NCBI GenBank assembly: GCA_026419785.1
Contig: JAODTK010003976.1
Coordinates: 123,501 to 187,500 of the forward strand
Direction of reading: 5' to 3'
Source: Sclerodactyla briareus
Taxonomy: Eukaryota; Echinodermata; Holothuroidea; Dendrochirotida; Sclerodactylidae
Length of the DNA stretch: 64,000 nucleotides
The notes below the pieces were generated by a model. That model had not been told where the DNA came from. It searched no databases and saw nothing but the letters and a program-made list of their open reading frames with translations. This document shows, piece after piece, positions 1-12,110 of this stretch; within the stretch, counting starts at the first letter, position 1, and each line of letters starts with the position of its first letter. The position numbers were made by a program, and so were the translations under genes.

Positions 1-1146
1 CTCCATCCCCCACATGGCCCCTCCGTCCTCCACATGCCTCCTCCATCCCCCACATGTCCTCTCCATCCCCCACATGGCCCCTCCATCCCCCACATGGCCC
101 CTCCGTCCTCCACATGCCTCCTCCATCCCCCACATGTCCCTCCATCCCCCACATGGCCCCTCCATCCCCCACATGGCCCCTCCATCCCCCCATGGCCCCT
201 CCATCCCCCACATGTCCCTCCATCCTCCACATGTCCTCTCCATCCCCCACATGGCCCCTCCATCCCCCAATGGCCCCTCCATCCTCCACATGCCTCCTCC
301 ATCCCCCACATGTCCCCTCCATCCCCCACATGTCCCCTCCAATCCTCCACATGTCCTCTCCATCCCCCACATGGCCCCTCCATCCCCCACATGGCCCCTC
401 CATCCTCCACATGCCTCCTCCATCCCCCCACATAGCCCTCCATCCTCTACATGCCTCCTCCATCCCCCACATGTCCCCTCCATTCCCCCACATGTTTCCT
501 CCATCCTCCACATGTCCCTCCATCCCCCACATGTCCCTCCATCCCCCACATGCCTCCTCCATCACCCACATGGCCCCTCATCCCCCACATGGCCCCTCCA
601 TCCTCCACATGTCCCTTCATCCCCCACATGGCCCCTCCATCCTCCACATGTCCTCTCCATCCCCCACATGTCCCCTCCATCCTCCACATGTCCCTCCATC
701 CCCCACATGGCCCCCCCCCACATGGCCCCTCCATCCCCCCATGGCCCCTCCATCCCCCCATGGCCCCTCCATCCCCCACATGGCCCCTCCATCCTCCACA
801 TGCCTCCTCCATCCCCCACATGTCCCCTCCATCCTCCACATGTACCCTCCATCCCCCACATGTCCCCTCCACCCAGGCTGTCCCGTCCCCTCCATCCCCC
901 ACATGTCCCCTCCATCCTCCACATGCCTCCTCCATCCCCCACATGTCCCCTCCATCCTCCACATGCCTCCTCCATCCCCCACATGCCTCCTCCATCCCCC
1001 ACATGGCCCCTCCGTCCTCCACATGCCTCCTCCATCCCCCACATGTCCTCTCCATCCCCCACATGTCTCCTCCATCCTCCACATGTCCCCTCCATCCTCC
1101 ACATGTACCCTCCATCCCCCACAGGCTTCCTTCATCCTCCAAATGT
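1..1146. repeat. 20-bp minisatellite (CTCCATCCCCCACATGGCCC type)
   Basis: About 57 head-to-tail copies of a 20-bp unit with variants (CCCCC/CCTCC, GGCCC/GTCCC/GCCTC) and a few copies one or two bases shorter. The array reaches the left window edge, so its full length is unknown. It ends in degraded copies around 1120-1150. A 20-bp unit with no stop in any forward frame gives long open frames of Pro/His/Ser-rich peptide on + and Gly/Trp/Met-rich peptide on -; these are by-products of the repeat and not genes. Confidence 0.97.
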
Positions 1147-1724
1147 CCTCTCAGCGCAACTGGCAACCTCACTGGCCAATACTCCTCAATTATTTTCCCA
1201 CCACACTTAAAGTAATATAGCAAACTTTTTATTTTGTTTCTTTCTGGAATCCTCCATCAATCATCATCCATCCTTTTGGGAGTAAGTCTAGACAAGTTAT
1301 AACCTGTTTCCCAGACTTTTTATCAGCATCCCAGTACTGGAAAAGCAAACAAAATATAGTCAACCCAATTGGGTAGTGATTGAGGCATGAAACTTGATCA
1401 ACATAAGCTATGGTTATTGTGCTGAAATAACAATTTGTGTTGGCCTGTTCAAGACCCGCATTCTGTTCTCCAGGAATGACCATATGGGTGATTTTAGCAA
1501 ATCAATTGCACTGCCTCTCTTCTCTACCAAGTCAAGAATGTGAATTTAAGGCACCTGATTGCTTGAGATACTTCAGTTAAAATTTTAAGTTAGAGTGCTC
1601 TCACTGCGTGTGTGTATACCTGTAAGCATAGTTCAATATGTCTCTGAGCTTTAAAAGGTCACCATGTACACCAACTGAATTATGTCTTTTGATGTGCCTG
1701 AAAAATTACCTACCTCCCTTCCAG
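1147..1724. other. EIF2B3 intron, no feature seen
   Basis: AT-rich non-coding sequence between the minisatellite and the first exon. No repeat, RNA or exon was recognised. Confidence 0.6.
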
Positions 1725-1919
1725 ACATCCATAGCTACACCCAAGTTGACGAGCTGCGGAAGGTTGTGAACCGGCTGTCTAGTTGGAGGGCCGCCCTCAC
1801 TCTACCTGGAAGAAGAAGACTGCGACGACGACAAGATCGGCTGCTATGCCTTCGTCAGCAAGGGTGGCTTCTGTATCCGGGCAAACACGTTAGCCAGCTA
1901 TTGTGAGGCAAACAGGCAG
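1725..1919 (+). CDS. EIF2B3: EIF2B3 internal exon (linker region), with a frameshift
   Basis: Encodes the linker between the nucleotidyltransferase-like domain and the beta-helix of eIF2B-gamma. It starts after a pyrimidine-rich acceptor ending CCAG at 1721-1724, reads DIHSYTQVDELRKVVNRL, and ends GFCIRANTLASYCEANRQ followed by the donor GTATGT at 1920. The closing EANRQ and the preceding Cys-Tyr…Gly pattern are the parts that match the family best. The two halves lie in different frames: the shift falls near 1790-1806 and behaves as one extra base. The observed length of 195 nt is one more than the phases on either side require, which agrees. It is either a sequencing indel or a real frameshift. 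The start at 1725 is inferred from the acceptor; upstream codons happen to be open to 1682. Confidence 0.8.
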
Positions 1920-3711
1920 GTATGTTCAATATCAAAATTGGCAACCCCTTTGTTCTAAGGAATAATCCAGTTTAGGATTACATGCTCACAAATTGGTAGT
2001 CACTGAGTTACAGGATGAGAGTACCCCATAGGCTATTCATGTTGCCTAGACTGAACTGCCACTACTTAGGGAACTGGGAGAAGAGAAAAAAATCCCTTCA
2101 TATTCGAAATAGGGACCACCACCAGGGATAATTTTGAAGAGAAATATCCTGTGGTTCGTTTTTTTTCATATGGGGACTACTTGTTGTCGTAGGTTTAACG
2201 TCGGAGGCCCAAGAGGAGGGAGTCAGCTCCAGGGGCTTCAGGAAAATGTTGCACTAATGCAGACTGCTCCCTGTGCTTTATAGTCCATTTTGAATCCAAA
2301 GGCTATTTTCCAGGAAAGGTTGTCCCTGGCCCTTTTCATTTCATTAGGACCAGAGGCTCTTGCTCTTGCATTCCTGGAAGCTAATCCGCCATGGGTCATT
2401 GGGAGATTCCAGAGGATGGGGGGGGGGGGGGGAGGGAGAACTGCACCCCCTGTAGATACTATCTTGAAAGTATTGACAATTCAACAAATGTGCAGGAACC
2501 AAGCCTACATCATTGCTAGCATTGCATTGGTTCATATATAGGTTTGATTCTCTGCCCGGCAACCCCCCCCCTTCCCTCAAAAAATAGTCATATGCGTGGA
2601 AACAACTTTGATGTGTTAATGTTCAACATTACCTCTCTCTCTGATCCCCACCATGTGTTCATAATTCATAACAATATCACACCCTTTGCTCCTTAGAGGT
2701 AACGTAAGGATGTGCACAGCTCTAATCGGGAGTGAATTATCATCCAGTGGGTGTAATTAGTCGCGATAAACCGCAAATGTGGCACTGACTCGACACAGGC
2801 AATTCCAAATAGCCCAGTTTTTCTGGCAGTTTCCTACCACAGATTCACACAATGTCGCCTCTCCTAGACGGGATGGACTGTGGTTTATTAGCCGCAAATG
2901 AGTTTATTAAAATTATCTAGTTTGTAACATGTGATTTATGATCGTTCAGCGCCCGATAACGTAGGTGGGTGTTGGAGAAAGGTACAGTGACTCTTCAGAC
3001 AGGCACATTTCTAGCCCATGGCCTGACGTTTAACTTTTGTTGGAAAAAAAATTAAAATCACAGTATCTTATATTTTGAGCCAGAAATTATCCACAAACCA
3101 AGGTGCATCCAAACAAGACATCCTATATTTCATGTATAACATAAAAATGATCGCTTCTACCTCATTAACTAGGGAACTAGTGAGAGTGGACTTTTGTTCC
3201 TGGCAAGTACTTTTAGTCCATTGCTTGCCCTTGATAAAGACTGGATGCATATGCAATTTTCAAATTAAAGGCCGGTTCCTACAATTCTGACATCCGGGCA
3301 AGTGAACATAAAGTAACGTCAGCCCTGTAGCCGATTAAAATGTTCCAATTGTAAGAAAAATAATCTTATCACTTCACTGTAATGATGGGGGCCGGGGGGA
3401 GGTTAAAATGCAGGACCTCTCTCTGTCATGAAAATAGGGATCCAAAAGGGGGAGGCGGAGATGTACAGTGTTGAACCTTGATGACAACAGGCATCTCTTT
3501 ATGCAATGTTCGATTGCACTTAAAAAATCATCATCTTTTCAAACATATGCAGGTGAAATGGGAAATTTGGGCAGCAAACGGCAACAATTGGGCAGAGGCT
3601 GGGTGAATTTTCTATTCCTTGACAAAGTCAGAGGACTCTCTGCAATCATGTCAGTATGTATGTGTGTGACTTCAGCTGTAGACAGGAAAACTTTATCAGG
3701 TTTGAGCTGAT
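1920..3711. other. EIF2B3 intron, no clear feature
   Basis: Part of the 27-kb intron. Contains a G-run at about 2417-2434 and short A/C runs. Short open frames have no recognisable product. Confidence 0.55.
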
Positions 3712-4260
3712 GGAGTTTATACTTGGTATGTGTGTTTCCCATGACAAGTACATGATCCCTATTGTTTTGGGTTCAGGTCAAAGGTCATCTGAGGTCCACA
3801 GAGGTGTCAAAATCTAAAATCCTTGCAAACATGTCAAGTCCAGACTGCTCCGTCTGATCAAGCTGAAATTTGGCATGTAGGTCTTTTATGAGGAGTACAA
3901 AAACCCTATTGTTCGTGGTTATATCAGGGTCATTTTTCGTGGAAAATAGTTTTTGAAAAAATGTCTTTTGGCATTTTAGCTTGTAATCATGAACAGGTCG
4001 AAGGATCTAGCTAATACTTGGTTATGTTCCCCATGCGTTCATCGTTTTGGGGTAAGTTCAGAGGTCATTTTAGGTCCACAAAGGTCAAAGTCTGGAAATC
4101 CTAGTAAAACAAGTGTCCAGGAGGCTGGTCCAGTCTAGTCAAAATTGTCGTGTATACTTGTCGCTCCTTATCAAGAGCACAGGAACACCATTGTTGTTTG
4201 TGTACAATAAATTGGGAGTCAGGTCTTTCAAAATCGTTTGAAAAGATTGAAGTGATTTAG
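3712..4260 (+). repeat. Dispersed repeat, 'accctattgtt' family, copy 1
   Basis: A low-complexity-like dispersed repeat with internal near-repeats of phrases such as ttcatacttggta, ccctattgtt and ggtcaaaggtcat. The same phrases in the same order recur at 59960-60440, and partly near 62580-62690. No coding potential and no clear ends are visible; the class is unknown. Confidence 0.6.
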
Positions 4261-5650
4261 GCAGAATGGAAGTGAACAAATATCAGTGTAGTCTCTCCGT
4301 ATAAATCCGGAGGAGGGTGGTACCGTATTGTACAGGCTAACTAATTCAGGCGATGATTGTCATGGAGTCTAAGACCATACATAGTACAGGACTTAATGCA
4401 ATTCTTGAGCTTCCAGTTCAAACAGTTATGAATTAGCAAAAACTTAACAACACATTAAGACTCAATGAGCCATATGAATTGTAAAGCCTGGTTGTACTGG
4501 AAGTCAATTCTGCCCCCCCCCCCCCTCCCTTCTAATAAATTTGGCTGAGTGGCCAATCTTGCAGTTTCTTGGATGAATTAATTGACGGGCTGCAATTGGC
4601 TCATGCAAAGGCTGCAAACCGAATCGAGGATGTGTTATCAGAAATATGACGTGATTATGAAATAAGTTCAGCAAAAGACGGAGGAGGTTTCAACAGTGTG
4701 ATTGAAACAAATTTGTTTTTTTTTGTTTTTTTTATCTTGCAGACATTCTGTAAGTTATTGTTCTTTATGTACTGTTGAGTACTGTTGTGCCCCCCCCCCA
4801 GCACCTCCCCACTCTATTTTGACATCAGGGGTGTTTCACAATACCAGGTTTTGTTATTCAGTACATGACAATGTTACTTTAACAACCCTGTCCATCCCTT
4901 CTGTCATCAAGGTGCATTTCTTCAGAGCTGTATCGTGCTGATCGCCTTATTTCCGAGATTTAAAAGAGCGCCCCCAATTCAAAAAGTTGCTGGTGTCATT
5001 GCTTACATTAGTTAAGAGCCCTTTGCTTGCAATACTCCTCTCTCTTCACACTCCGGAAAAAGTTGTTTTGCAGTTCATTCGACCATGTTAATAGCTAAGA
5101 GATTCTACAGGAGAGCCACCCATTTTGGAAAGTATTCTGAAGGTTGGTGTTTGTTTTGTATTAGCTGTTTGCTATGTGACATGTTGAACCGATGTTACAA
5201 GGAGCTTCTACTTGTAACATCCCACTGCAAGGATGTAAGTCCAAACTGTTACAAATTATACATGTGTGGCATCTTCCATGGGCGACCGGGGGAGGGGGAG
5301 GGCCATTAAAGACTGTGGTGTTCCCATGTCAATGGCATACATGCAATGCTGCTTTGAATTATAATTAGATGGACTGAACTTGGAGGTTGCTTTTTCAGAA
5401 GGTAAATTTGGAATGGTGGGCCTGTGATTGATTGATGATTCGAAGTGTAAAGTAACTGTCCTGGTGCAAAGGCATACCTACTAACCCCAACCCTCTCCAT
5501 TTGCTAAGGTTGGAACACATTTTGGAAGGCAATAACATTTCATTTCCACCAAATTTGAAGCCATATTCAATGCCTTTTTGGGGGTTCCTCAGTGAGGGGG
5601 TGGGGGTTAATCACACCCAGACATCCACTAGCTATTGCCTACCCTACATT
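4261..5650. other. EIF2B3 intron, no clear feature
   Basis: Non-coding sequence with a C-run near 4513-4525 and another at 4792-4799. No recognised element. Confidence 0.5.
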
Positions 5651-5800
5651 TGTCCCTGCTCCAATCTGTCATGCTGAGCGCCCTGCGGAAAGGCCCACGG
5701 TACTATTTTTGAAGTTTTTGGTATCGCCCGACCGGGATTCGAACCCCGATCTCCCATTTGGTGAGCTGACGCCTTGTTAACTACGCCATACCATTCCACT
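5651..5800 (-). mobile_element. tRNA-derived SINE (family A), copy 1
   Basis: Read on the - strand, a 73-nt tRNA-like head (5792 down to 5720) has a T-arm and B box GGTTCGAATCC, complementary ends GGTAT/ATACC and an A-box-like stretch, but the D and anticodon arms do not fold well. It is followed by a body containing GATACCAAAAACTTC, AGTACC and CTGGAGCAGGGAC-like text. The same body occurs at 59205-59380 behind a different tRNA-like head, so this is a SINE and not a tRNA gene. Confidence 0.75.
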
Positions 5801-7189
5801 CTGTAAATACTGCAATCCCTGCTTGGTGACAGTGCGGCTCTTGCTGGGCTTTTAGGTGTAGCTTTCATATACTGTGGTAGCACACTGGACCAGGCATGTG
5901 GCCACCCAGGCCCTGGTAATACCTTCTGTCATTTTTAGGGTGGAGGGAGGGGGGGAGGGCACTTCACCTGGTTTGGAACCTGGCAGACACTATCGTTCCA
6001 TATCAGGGCAAGGGGGGCAGCCCCTTGCTGAAAGTTGGCAGAGGGGCAAAGCGTCAAAGCAACATTATGTATGGGCAACAGGCATTGTGCGTAGGCCCTT
6101 ATAAAAGTTCTACTTTTCGATTTCTATGGGTTCAGGAAGCCAAGTAAGGCCCATCGAGAAACCCTAGCCCTATTGTTCGGGAATGAGCACTGGTGGTTAC
6201 TCGGGTCCTCCCCTCTACCAGTGCTCAGATGATATCGAGGCCGGGGTGTAACCATTCCCCCCTCACATCTCCTTGAAAGAATGATCAGTGAAATCAAGGA
6301 TTGGTCCACTTCTCAGACCTAGAGGAGAGGAAGATCCTGTTCAAAGTGACTGGCTCACATCTGACCACGAGACTTTGCAAATATCCTGAAACAGACTCCA
6401 AAAATCCACTGCTCCACAGCAGGAACAGGATATGAAGACCAAGACCCTTTCCCTAGTAACATTTTTTTGACGGGGGATGGGGGGGGGGGAACAGCCCCTC
6501 TTGCCAGTCCCACTTCAGGAGCTATCTCGATGTGTTTTGTGGGAATTACTTGCTTCCTGATTTATCGGCTGGATTCACTCTTACCACCACAAATGTCGAA
6601 ATAGGTTGATTTCCTTACAGACGTTGTTTTTTTTTTTTTTTTCCTCTTTATTGGAATATTTTCTATTCAATCCTTTCCTGAAGTTGCCCCTCGGGCATCG
6701 ACTCTGTTTCTTCACTCAGCAAAATCAACCCTCTTCCATTATTAATGCTGTTTTTGTCGCCAACCCTTTCCCGGCCAGCCTCGCCGATGTTGTGTGGGCG
6801 GACATTCTTGTCATCTTGACACACAGAGGATCCCGTCAGATTTTTATGGCCTCGAAGCCTATCAGTAATGACTTCTGTCCTATCAGTTATGGATTTGTGT
6901 CCCTATCGTACAGAACTTGGATCGACATGGGTCAGTTAGTTGGCATACTCTGGGCCTGATCGAAATCCAGTGAGGTGTTGAGCTAGCCACCTTGACCTAT
7001 ACTATTCCACTCCTGACTGATTTTCATAATTTACCGTTCACTATTTTGAAGGCACTGAACAATGCTTATGCACTCTTGCAGTGTTACTTAGGAACCCATT
7101 GCTTATATACATTGTGCCGTTGAACAAGCCACTTATTTTTGTCTCTCCTTGAATGCAATTCCAGGAAGAGTTTTAGTGGTCCCTTTTGC
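5801..7189. other. EIF2B3 intron, mostly unassigned
   Basis: Non-coding. A short piece at about 6205-6250 (ccagtgctcagatgatat…) resembles sequence at about 27225-27265, which suggests an eroded shared repeat. G-run at 6478-6490 and T-run at 6626-6643. Nothing else was recognised. Confidence 0.5.
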
Positions 7190-7860
7190 CTGTATGTGTG
7201 TGTATGTTGTGTGTGTGTGTGTGTCACACTTTCTTGTAGCAGGATTTCTCACGAGCCGTGAGGCCGATTATAATGAATTTGTTGTGTTAGCACCGGGGTT
7301 GGTGTAACACAATCTGATTAGATTTTGGGCAGCAAAGTCATTAAGTTGGGTAATTAGCTATTTTATGTAATTCATTGTTTAAGCTTGTTAGCAAGATTAC
7401 ACAAGACAAGAACCATATGTGCTACAGTGTTGTAGTTTGCATGAAGACCTGGATAACAGGTATATGACTGATTAAGATTTTCAGCCTGAAATATGCTAAT
7501 TAAGTGGTCTAATTTGCATAATTAATGCAAATTTTCAAGTTTGTTCGGATTTCAGAAACATGGTAGATTCGATCAACCTTTTGATCCTGGATCATTTCTA
7601 AAGGTACAGCTGGGTCATTAGAGGTCATTTTATGTCCCTCATTTCATAATTTATTCTAATTCCCAACTTGGTGAAAATTTTTCCAAACTCAGTAGGTATG
7701 GTCCATTAACATTTTTCTGGATCTGCTGTGTTTGATGTTCATGAATCTGATTGAATTCCATCATATAATAGCTTCTGTTAGAATAAAGCACTGAGGAACG
7801 AGTGAACCATAGCTCCTGTGACAATTTTACTGCTGTTATATTAAGCTCATTGTATGTGTC
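7190..7860 (+). repeat. Dispersed repeat family B, copy a
   Basis: Begins with a (TG)n tract (7196-7224), then agcaggatttctcacgagcc, gtgctacagtg…gtagtttg, cagcctgaaatatgctaatt, ttgatcctggatcattt and ataatagcttctgttagaat. The same blocks in the same order occur at 13281-14230 and 16166-16710, and in weaker form at 20858-21650 and 25690-26230. Non-coding; probably a non-autonomous element. Confidence 0.75.
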
Positions 7861-7918
7861 TAAAAGTACAAACTAAGAAAGAAAATGGGGGAATCACATG
7901 TATGCCCACTCTCTAACC

Positions 7919-8506
7919 CAGGGTTTCCCAACCTTTTCCAACTGGTGTAACCCATTCCCACATTGGCCGTGGTGCCACTGAGTACCACTGTATTTACTAT
8001 TTAAGCGGATCGCCACCATAGGTTTGGGGCCGCGGACGCAGGTAAGAATTTTTGGTTGCCAAAAGGCTCCCAGATGCCAGGGGATTGCATCTAGGAGCGT
8101 TTTTTCTGCTTTGAAACTATCTCATAATAGCATTTCTTGTTCTGAATTTTTGTATGATCCCGAAACATTTCATCAGAAAAATATTTTTCCAGCTCCAGTC
8201 GGTGAGAGGGATGTTCTTGATGACCACCATCGCCGACAAGCTGCGCCAAGTTTGTGGACGAGGAAGGGGGACGGGGTCCATGTGAGGGGGTTTCTTCCTC
8301 CCCATTGTCATTTCTTGATAATTAAGTACCCTCATATGCATCGGTGCAATGGCATCTAGAATAAATTTCTCGTGCAGATGAATGAGGGAGAATAAAATAG
8401 AATGCGAAAGAAAAATGGAGCGCACTGTGTACCACCCCGCGTCCACGCTGTGTGAAAGTCCAAATGTACCACTGGTGGGACGCGTACCACAGGTTGGGAA
8501 CCCCTG
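7919..8506. mobile_element. Non-autonomous hAT-type transposon (588 bp MITE)
   Basis: The left end CAGGGTTTCCCAACCT and the right end AGGTTGGGAACCCCTG are inverted copies with one mismatch, 16 bp long. The element is flanked by the identical 8-bp direct repeat CTCTAACC at 7911-7918 and 8507-8514. An 8-bp target-site duplication and CAGGGTTCCCAACC-type ends are the standard marks of hAT elements. It carries no transposase; an open frame on the - strand has no recognisable domain. The near-intact ends and exact duplication suggest a fairly young insertion. Confidence 0.93.
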
Positions 8507-8514
8507 CTCTAACC

Positions 8515-9379
8515 CCATCCTAGATTACACGATAGCAAATCAGGTGTGTCATGTTTCAGCTGAATCGAAAATAAAATAGTGGAAGAGTTATTTGCTGACA
8601 CAAGAATCTCTGGTGCGCAATCTTCACACGTAAAACCCATAATATTCCCAGAGTGGGGAGCGTGTAAATTACATCATGACCCAAGAATGCCAGCGTTAGT
8701 TTCACATGCAGTGAGCTCCTCGGGAGAGGGGAGATGAAGGAAGGGCATGGTGGAGTGGGAGGGCATACTCCTCTCCCTCCCCCCCCCCCACCTGTGCCTC
8801 CCCCTCTTCTCTCCCCAGGGTGGGGGGAATGGAGCACCTAAGAAGGGCAGCTTAGCAGACTTTCATCTCCAGGCTGTCACTAGGCCAGTTCGGAGTTACA
8901 GTTAATGAGGTGATAATGATACGTGGCCAAGTCCTAGGTGACTGACCATAGTTTCGACGTTGAAGTTACAGTGTGCATAACGATCTTTCGAACTCCCCTG
9001 CCGAAATTCGGATCCTGCCACAACATCTACAGATTTTCCCCCCCCATAATTATATCAACAATGACATCCAAAACAGGGAAGAATTGGTTGCGTTGTCAAA
9101 TAGTTGTGACAGTTCAAAAATACGGCCGTAACGATATTGCTATCGAGGGAATCTGACCCAACCTTGTCTATTCCCCGAACGGTTTCATGTGAGCATGCGC
9201 ACTTTTCTATGAACTGGCTGATAGTAGTCAAACCTCAGTGGTGTCATCATCATATGTGTTCAGTTCTCTATTAGTCTGAATATTATTCAGCAATATGACA
9301 ATATGACCTAGAAACTGCCAGCCTGTGTTTACCCAGTCAAGGGAGTATTGACTCCGTGCAGGCAGTATCAGGTAGTTAA
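8515..9379. other. EIF2B3 intron, no clear feature
   Basis: Non-coding, with a purine/pyrimidine-rich stretch at 8735-8830. No element recognised. Confidence 0.5.
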
Positions 9380-10330
9380 TGTTCTAAGATAATTTATTGA
9401 ATAACCTGCGTTTCGACACCTTTGCCTGGTCAATATTTTATTATCATGTGTTTATGGCATGTGCTTGGGTGAAACTGTGACAGTCTGAAACTTCTGACAG
9501 TGTGTGTTCTTTGTTGGCTGTGGTACTCAGTTAACTTGGGAATTTGTTCCACTTAGGGTAGAAGTACCTTGACCTTCATCTTAGAGGCATGACAGTCTGT
9601 TTCCACCGCTGAAATGTTACCCAGCACAGTTTGTAAATGACATATCCAGAGGTTAGTTTTCGGCAGTGTTTCCTAAACTGATTTGGTGTTAAATTTTTCT
9701 CTAAGGGGATATATTCCCCCCAGAGGGGCTATTTGATTTTTTTTACTCCAGAGGGGCTATTGTGCTGATTTTTCATTCGTGAGGAGGAGGGGGTGTTGCA
9801 ATGGATAGAAAAACAAGGCAGCGGATCAGGGTTGGTGATTTTTTTTTTTTCTTCAAAAATCATTGATTTTAAATCAGGATTTAAATCAAATAAATTGAGT
9901 TAAATTGAGTTAATCTGATTTGAATCATGATTTTTTCAATTAAATCACTGATTTAAATCGCCAATCTGATCAGCCTGATTTAAATCAACCACCCTGCAGC
10001 GGATTGCATTTGGCGCTCTTCTGTTCGGAAAACCCGCCATAACCATGTGTTGTATCACTATCAAGCAATTAAATACCTGAGTCACTGTGTTATAAGTTGA
10101 GGACACATTTGACGTATCATGTGCATTAAATTAAAACACATGTATGTTAAAGAGTAAAAACATATTGACATGTACTTTTTTACTTTAGGAACACATGGTA
10201 CTCATGAATGTTATAATTTTGGCATCTCTTACTTGACTCCGTCCTCCCCTTTGGTTGTCTGTTATTAAGACAGGCGGGAATTACAATGGAAAATTGGGGT
10301 TTGAACACATCGAAGGAAGATATATTTCAG
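9380..10330 (+). repeat. Repeat pair C, copy 1 (interrupted by a MITE)
   Basis: Shares ordered blocks with 10400-12110: gcttgggtgaaactgtgacag, cccagcacagtttg, an aggggctattgtgct block, ggattgcattt…gctcttctgttc, atgtgttgt, and finally a gacaggcgggaattacaatgg block (12060 in the second copy). Non-coding. The 170-bp MITE at 9827-9996 is inserted in this copy only. Confidence 0.6.
9827..9996. mobile_element. 170-bp hAT-type MITE built of GATTTAAATC motifs
   Basis: The ends CAGGGTTGGTGATTT and …TGATTTAAATCAACCACCCTG are inverted copies with small differences. It is flanked by the exact 8-bp duplication CAGCGGAT at 9819-9826 and 9997-10004. The interior is made of the palindrome GATTTAAATC and variants, so the whole can fold on itself. 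The related copy of the surrounding repeat near 10846 has gaggattgcattt with no insertion, giving an approximate empty site. Confidence 0.9.
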
Positions 10331-10399
10331 GTCCTGGCTGCTAAACAATAGGTTCCTTGTTAAAAAGGGCTGTGTCCAGGTAAGTTATGTTTTTTACGA

Positions 10400-12110
10400 T
10401 ATTCATTGAATAAATTTGCATTATCACTTTTGCTGATTGTCACATATTTATGATCACATGTTAGGCACATGCTTGGGGTGAAACTGTGACAGTCTGAACC
10501 TTCTAAAAGGGGTGTTCCTGTGGTTGCCACTTAAAAATTCGTCCCCACTTAGGATGAGGTACCTGACCTTCATATTGTTGGAGGTGTTTGTTCTGTAAGT
10601 TGCAGCACTAAAAAATCTGGGGAAATGTTGCCAGCACAGTTTGGGAATTAAATATGGAAAAATAAAACCAGGTTAGTTAAGGACATGTTTTGCAACCTTG
10701 ACTTTTTACATTTTTTCCCTATGGGGATATTCCCCAAGAGAGGAATATATGTGCTTTTTTCCCCCCAGTGGGTCTATTGTGCTTGAGTTTCATTTTTCGA
10801 GGGCAGAGGGGGGAAGTTTATTTGCATTGATAGAAACTGATGAGGATTGCATTTGAGCTCCTTTTTCTGAAAAACTTGAAGCACATGTGTTGTGGTATGA
10901 GTATTGTGTTGAGACGTGATACGTGATATTCCCGAGTAAATGCTACTTATATCACCACTGGAATTTCTGCAGTGCGCCACACGCGCACCCGTTACTACTC
11001 GTACTCTTGTGTCTTTGGTATCTGTCTTGTCCAAAGTGTATTATGCTTCGATATTTGATGAAGCCAATCACAACACTGATAGGGAACACACCCCCGCTTG
11101 GAATATTCAATTATATCCATGCATGGTGGACCGCGTAACAGCTGTTACCACAAGTAACATCAAGGATTGCTGTTAATAGCAGTTTGACAATTAAACACCT
11201 GAGCCTGATATCCATATCATCGTTAATAAAAAACAGCAGCTAAGAAGTCAACCCAAACAGACGTTTGGGACTTAGTTCACTTGTATTAGCTTACACTCAT
11301 ATATGTTCAGGTGTTTTATAAACAAAAGCCTGTTTTATTGTGGGAGTTCATTCATCGCTGTCGCACTGGATCATGGGTGCAACCAGCGGGAGGTGTTGTG
11401 TTGTGACGTCAAGTTTTTTGATGCGCACTCGAAATTTGTCAGTTTTACTGCATAACAGGGGAATGGCCACGCTACAGTAAAATCACCCTACCCATCTGTT
11501 CTGGAATTGCTTCAACAACCTCCAACCCAGTTTTGGCATTTGTTTTAATGGATATACCTTGTAATTCCCAAATTTGAAGGATTCAGATGATTTTCAACTA
11601 CATGCAAGCGGCCCAAAACCAACGCATATGCCTGTGCATATCTAATACAGTAGCTTTGGTTCATTTTAGGCTTCAGCTACATCATTCTTGGATAATTTAG
11701 TTGGAGGAACTTTGCTGTAGATATTAATGACCAATTTTTGTGGCAATTTCTCGCAGAATTTCTCTACCGTCCATATTAATGCTTGTGTCAGCACACCGTG
11801 CTATATTTATTATGATGGCGAGCTCGTTCACTAATATGGCTCTACTGTAACTTCTCACTTCCCACACCGAATAGACAATTATTTCAGTTTGTCGGGCTGC
11901 ATATTTTTTTGTTTAGACAGATAAAGACGATCCAGGTTCAAGAAGGGCTAAATCAATAATCGTTTCAAGGCAGGACTAGTGTAGTATGAGCATAAAAATA
12001 TTTGAGCACATGAAAGTCAGCATGTTCTCTGTATTGCTTTGGAATCTCTAATTTGAAAGACAGGTGGGAAATACAATGGACAAAAAGGTGATTTTAACCC
12101 CATCAAAGGA
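10400..12110 (+). repeat. Repeat pair C, copy 2
   Basis: Longer relative of 9380-10330. Includes a stretch at about 10960-11170 (tctgcagtgcgccac… to catcaaggattg) that is related to 51560-51755 and 58200-58400, so the copy seems to contain another dispersed repeat. No coding sequence recognised. Confidence 0.5.

Noticed and set aside
14..1223. Long open frames (up to 398 codons) on both strands
   Set aside because: They are produced by the 20-bp minisatellite; no start context, splice sites or domain.
5720..5792. A 73-nt tRNA gene on the - strand
   Set aside because: The B box and acceptor ends fit, but the D and anticodon arms do not fold and a SINE body follows directly.
8117..8518. 133-codon open frame on the - strand inside the hAT MITE
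   Set aside because: Runs across the element end into its flank and shows no transposase motif.
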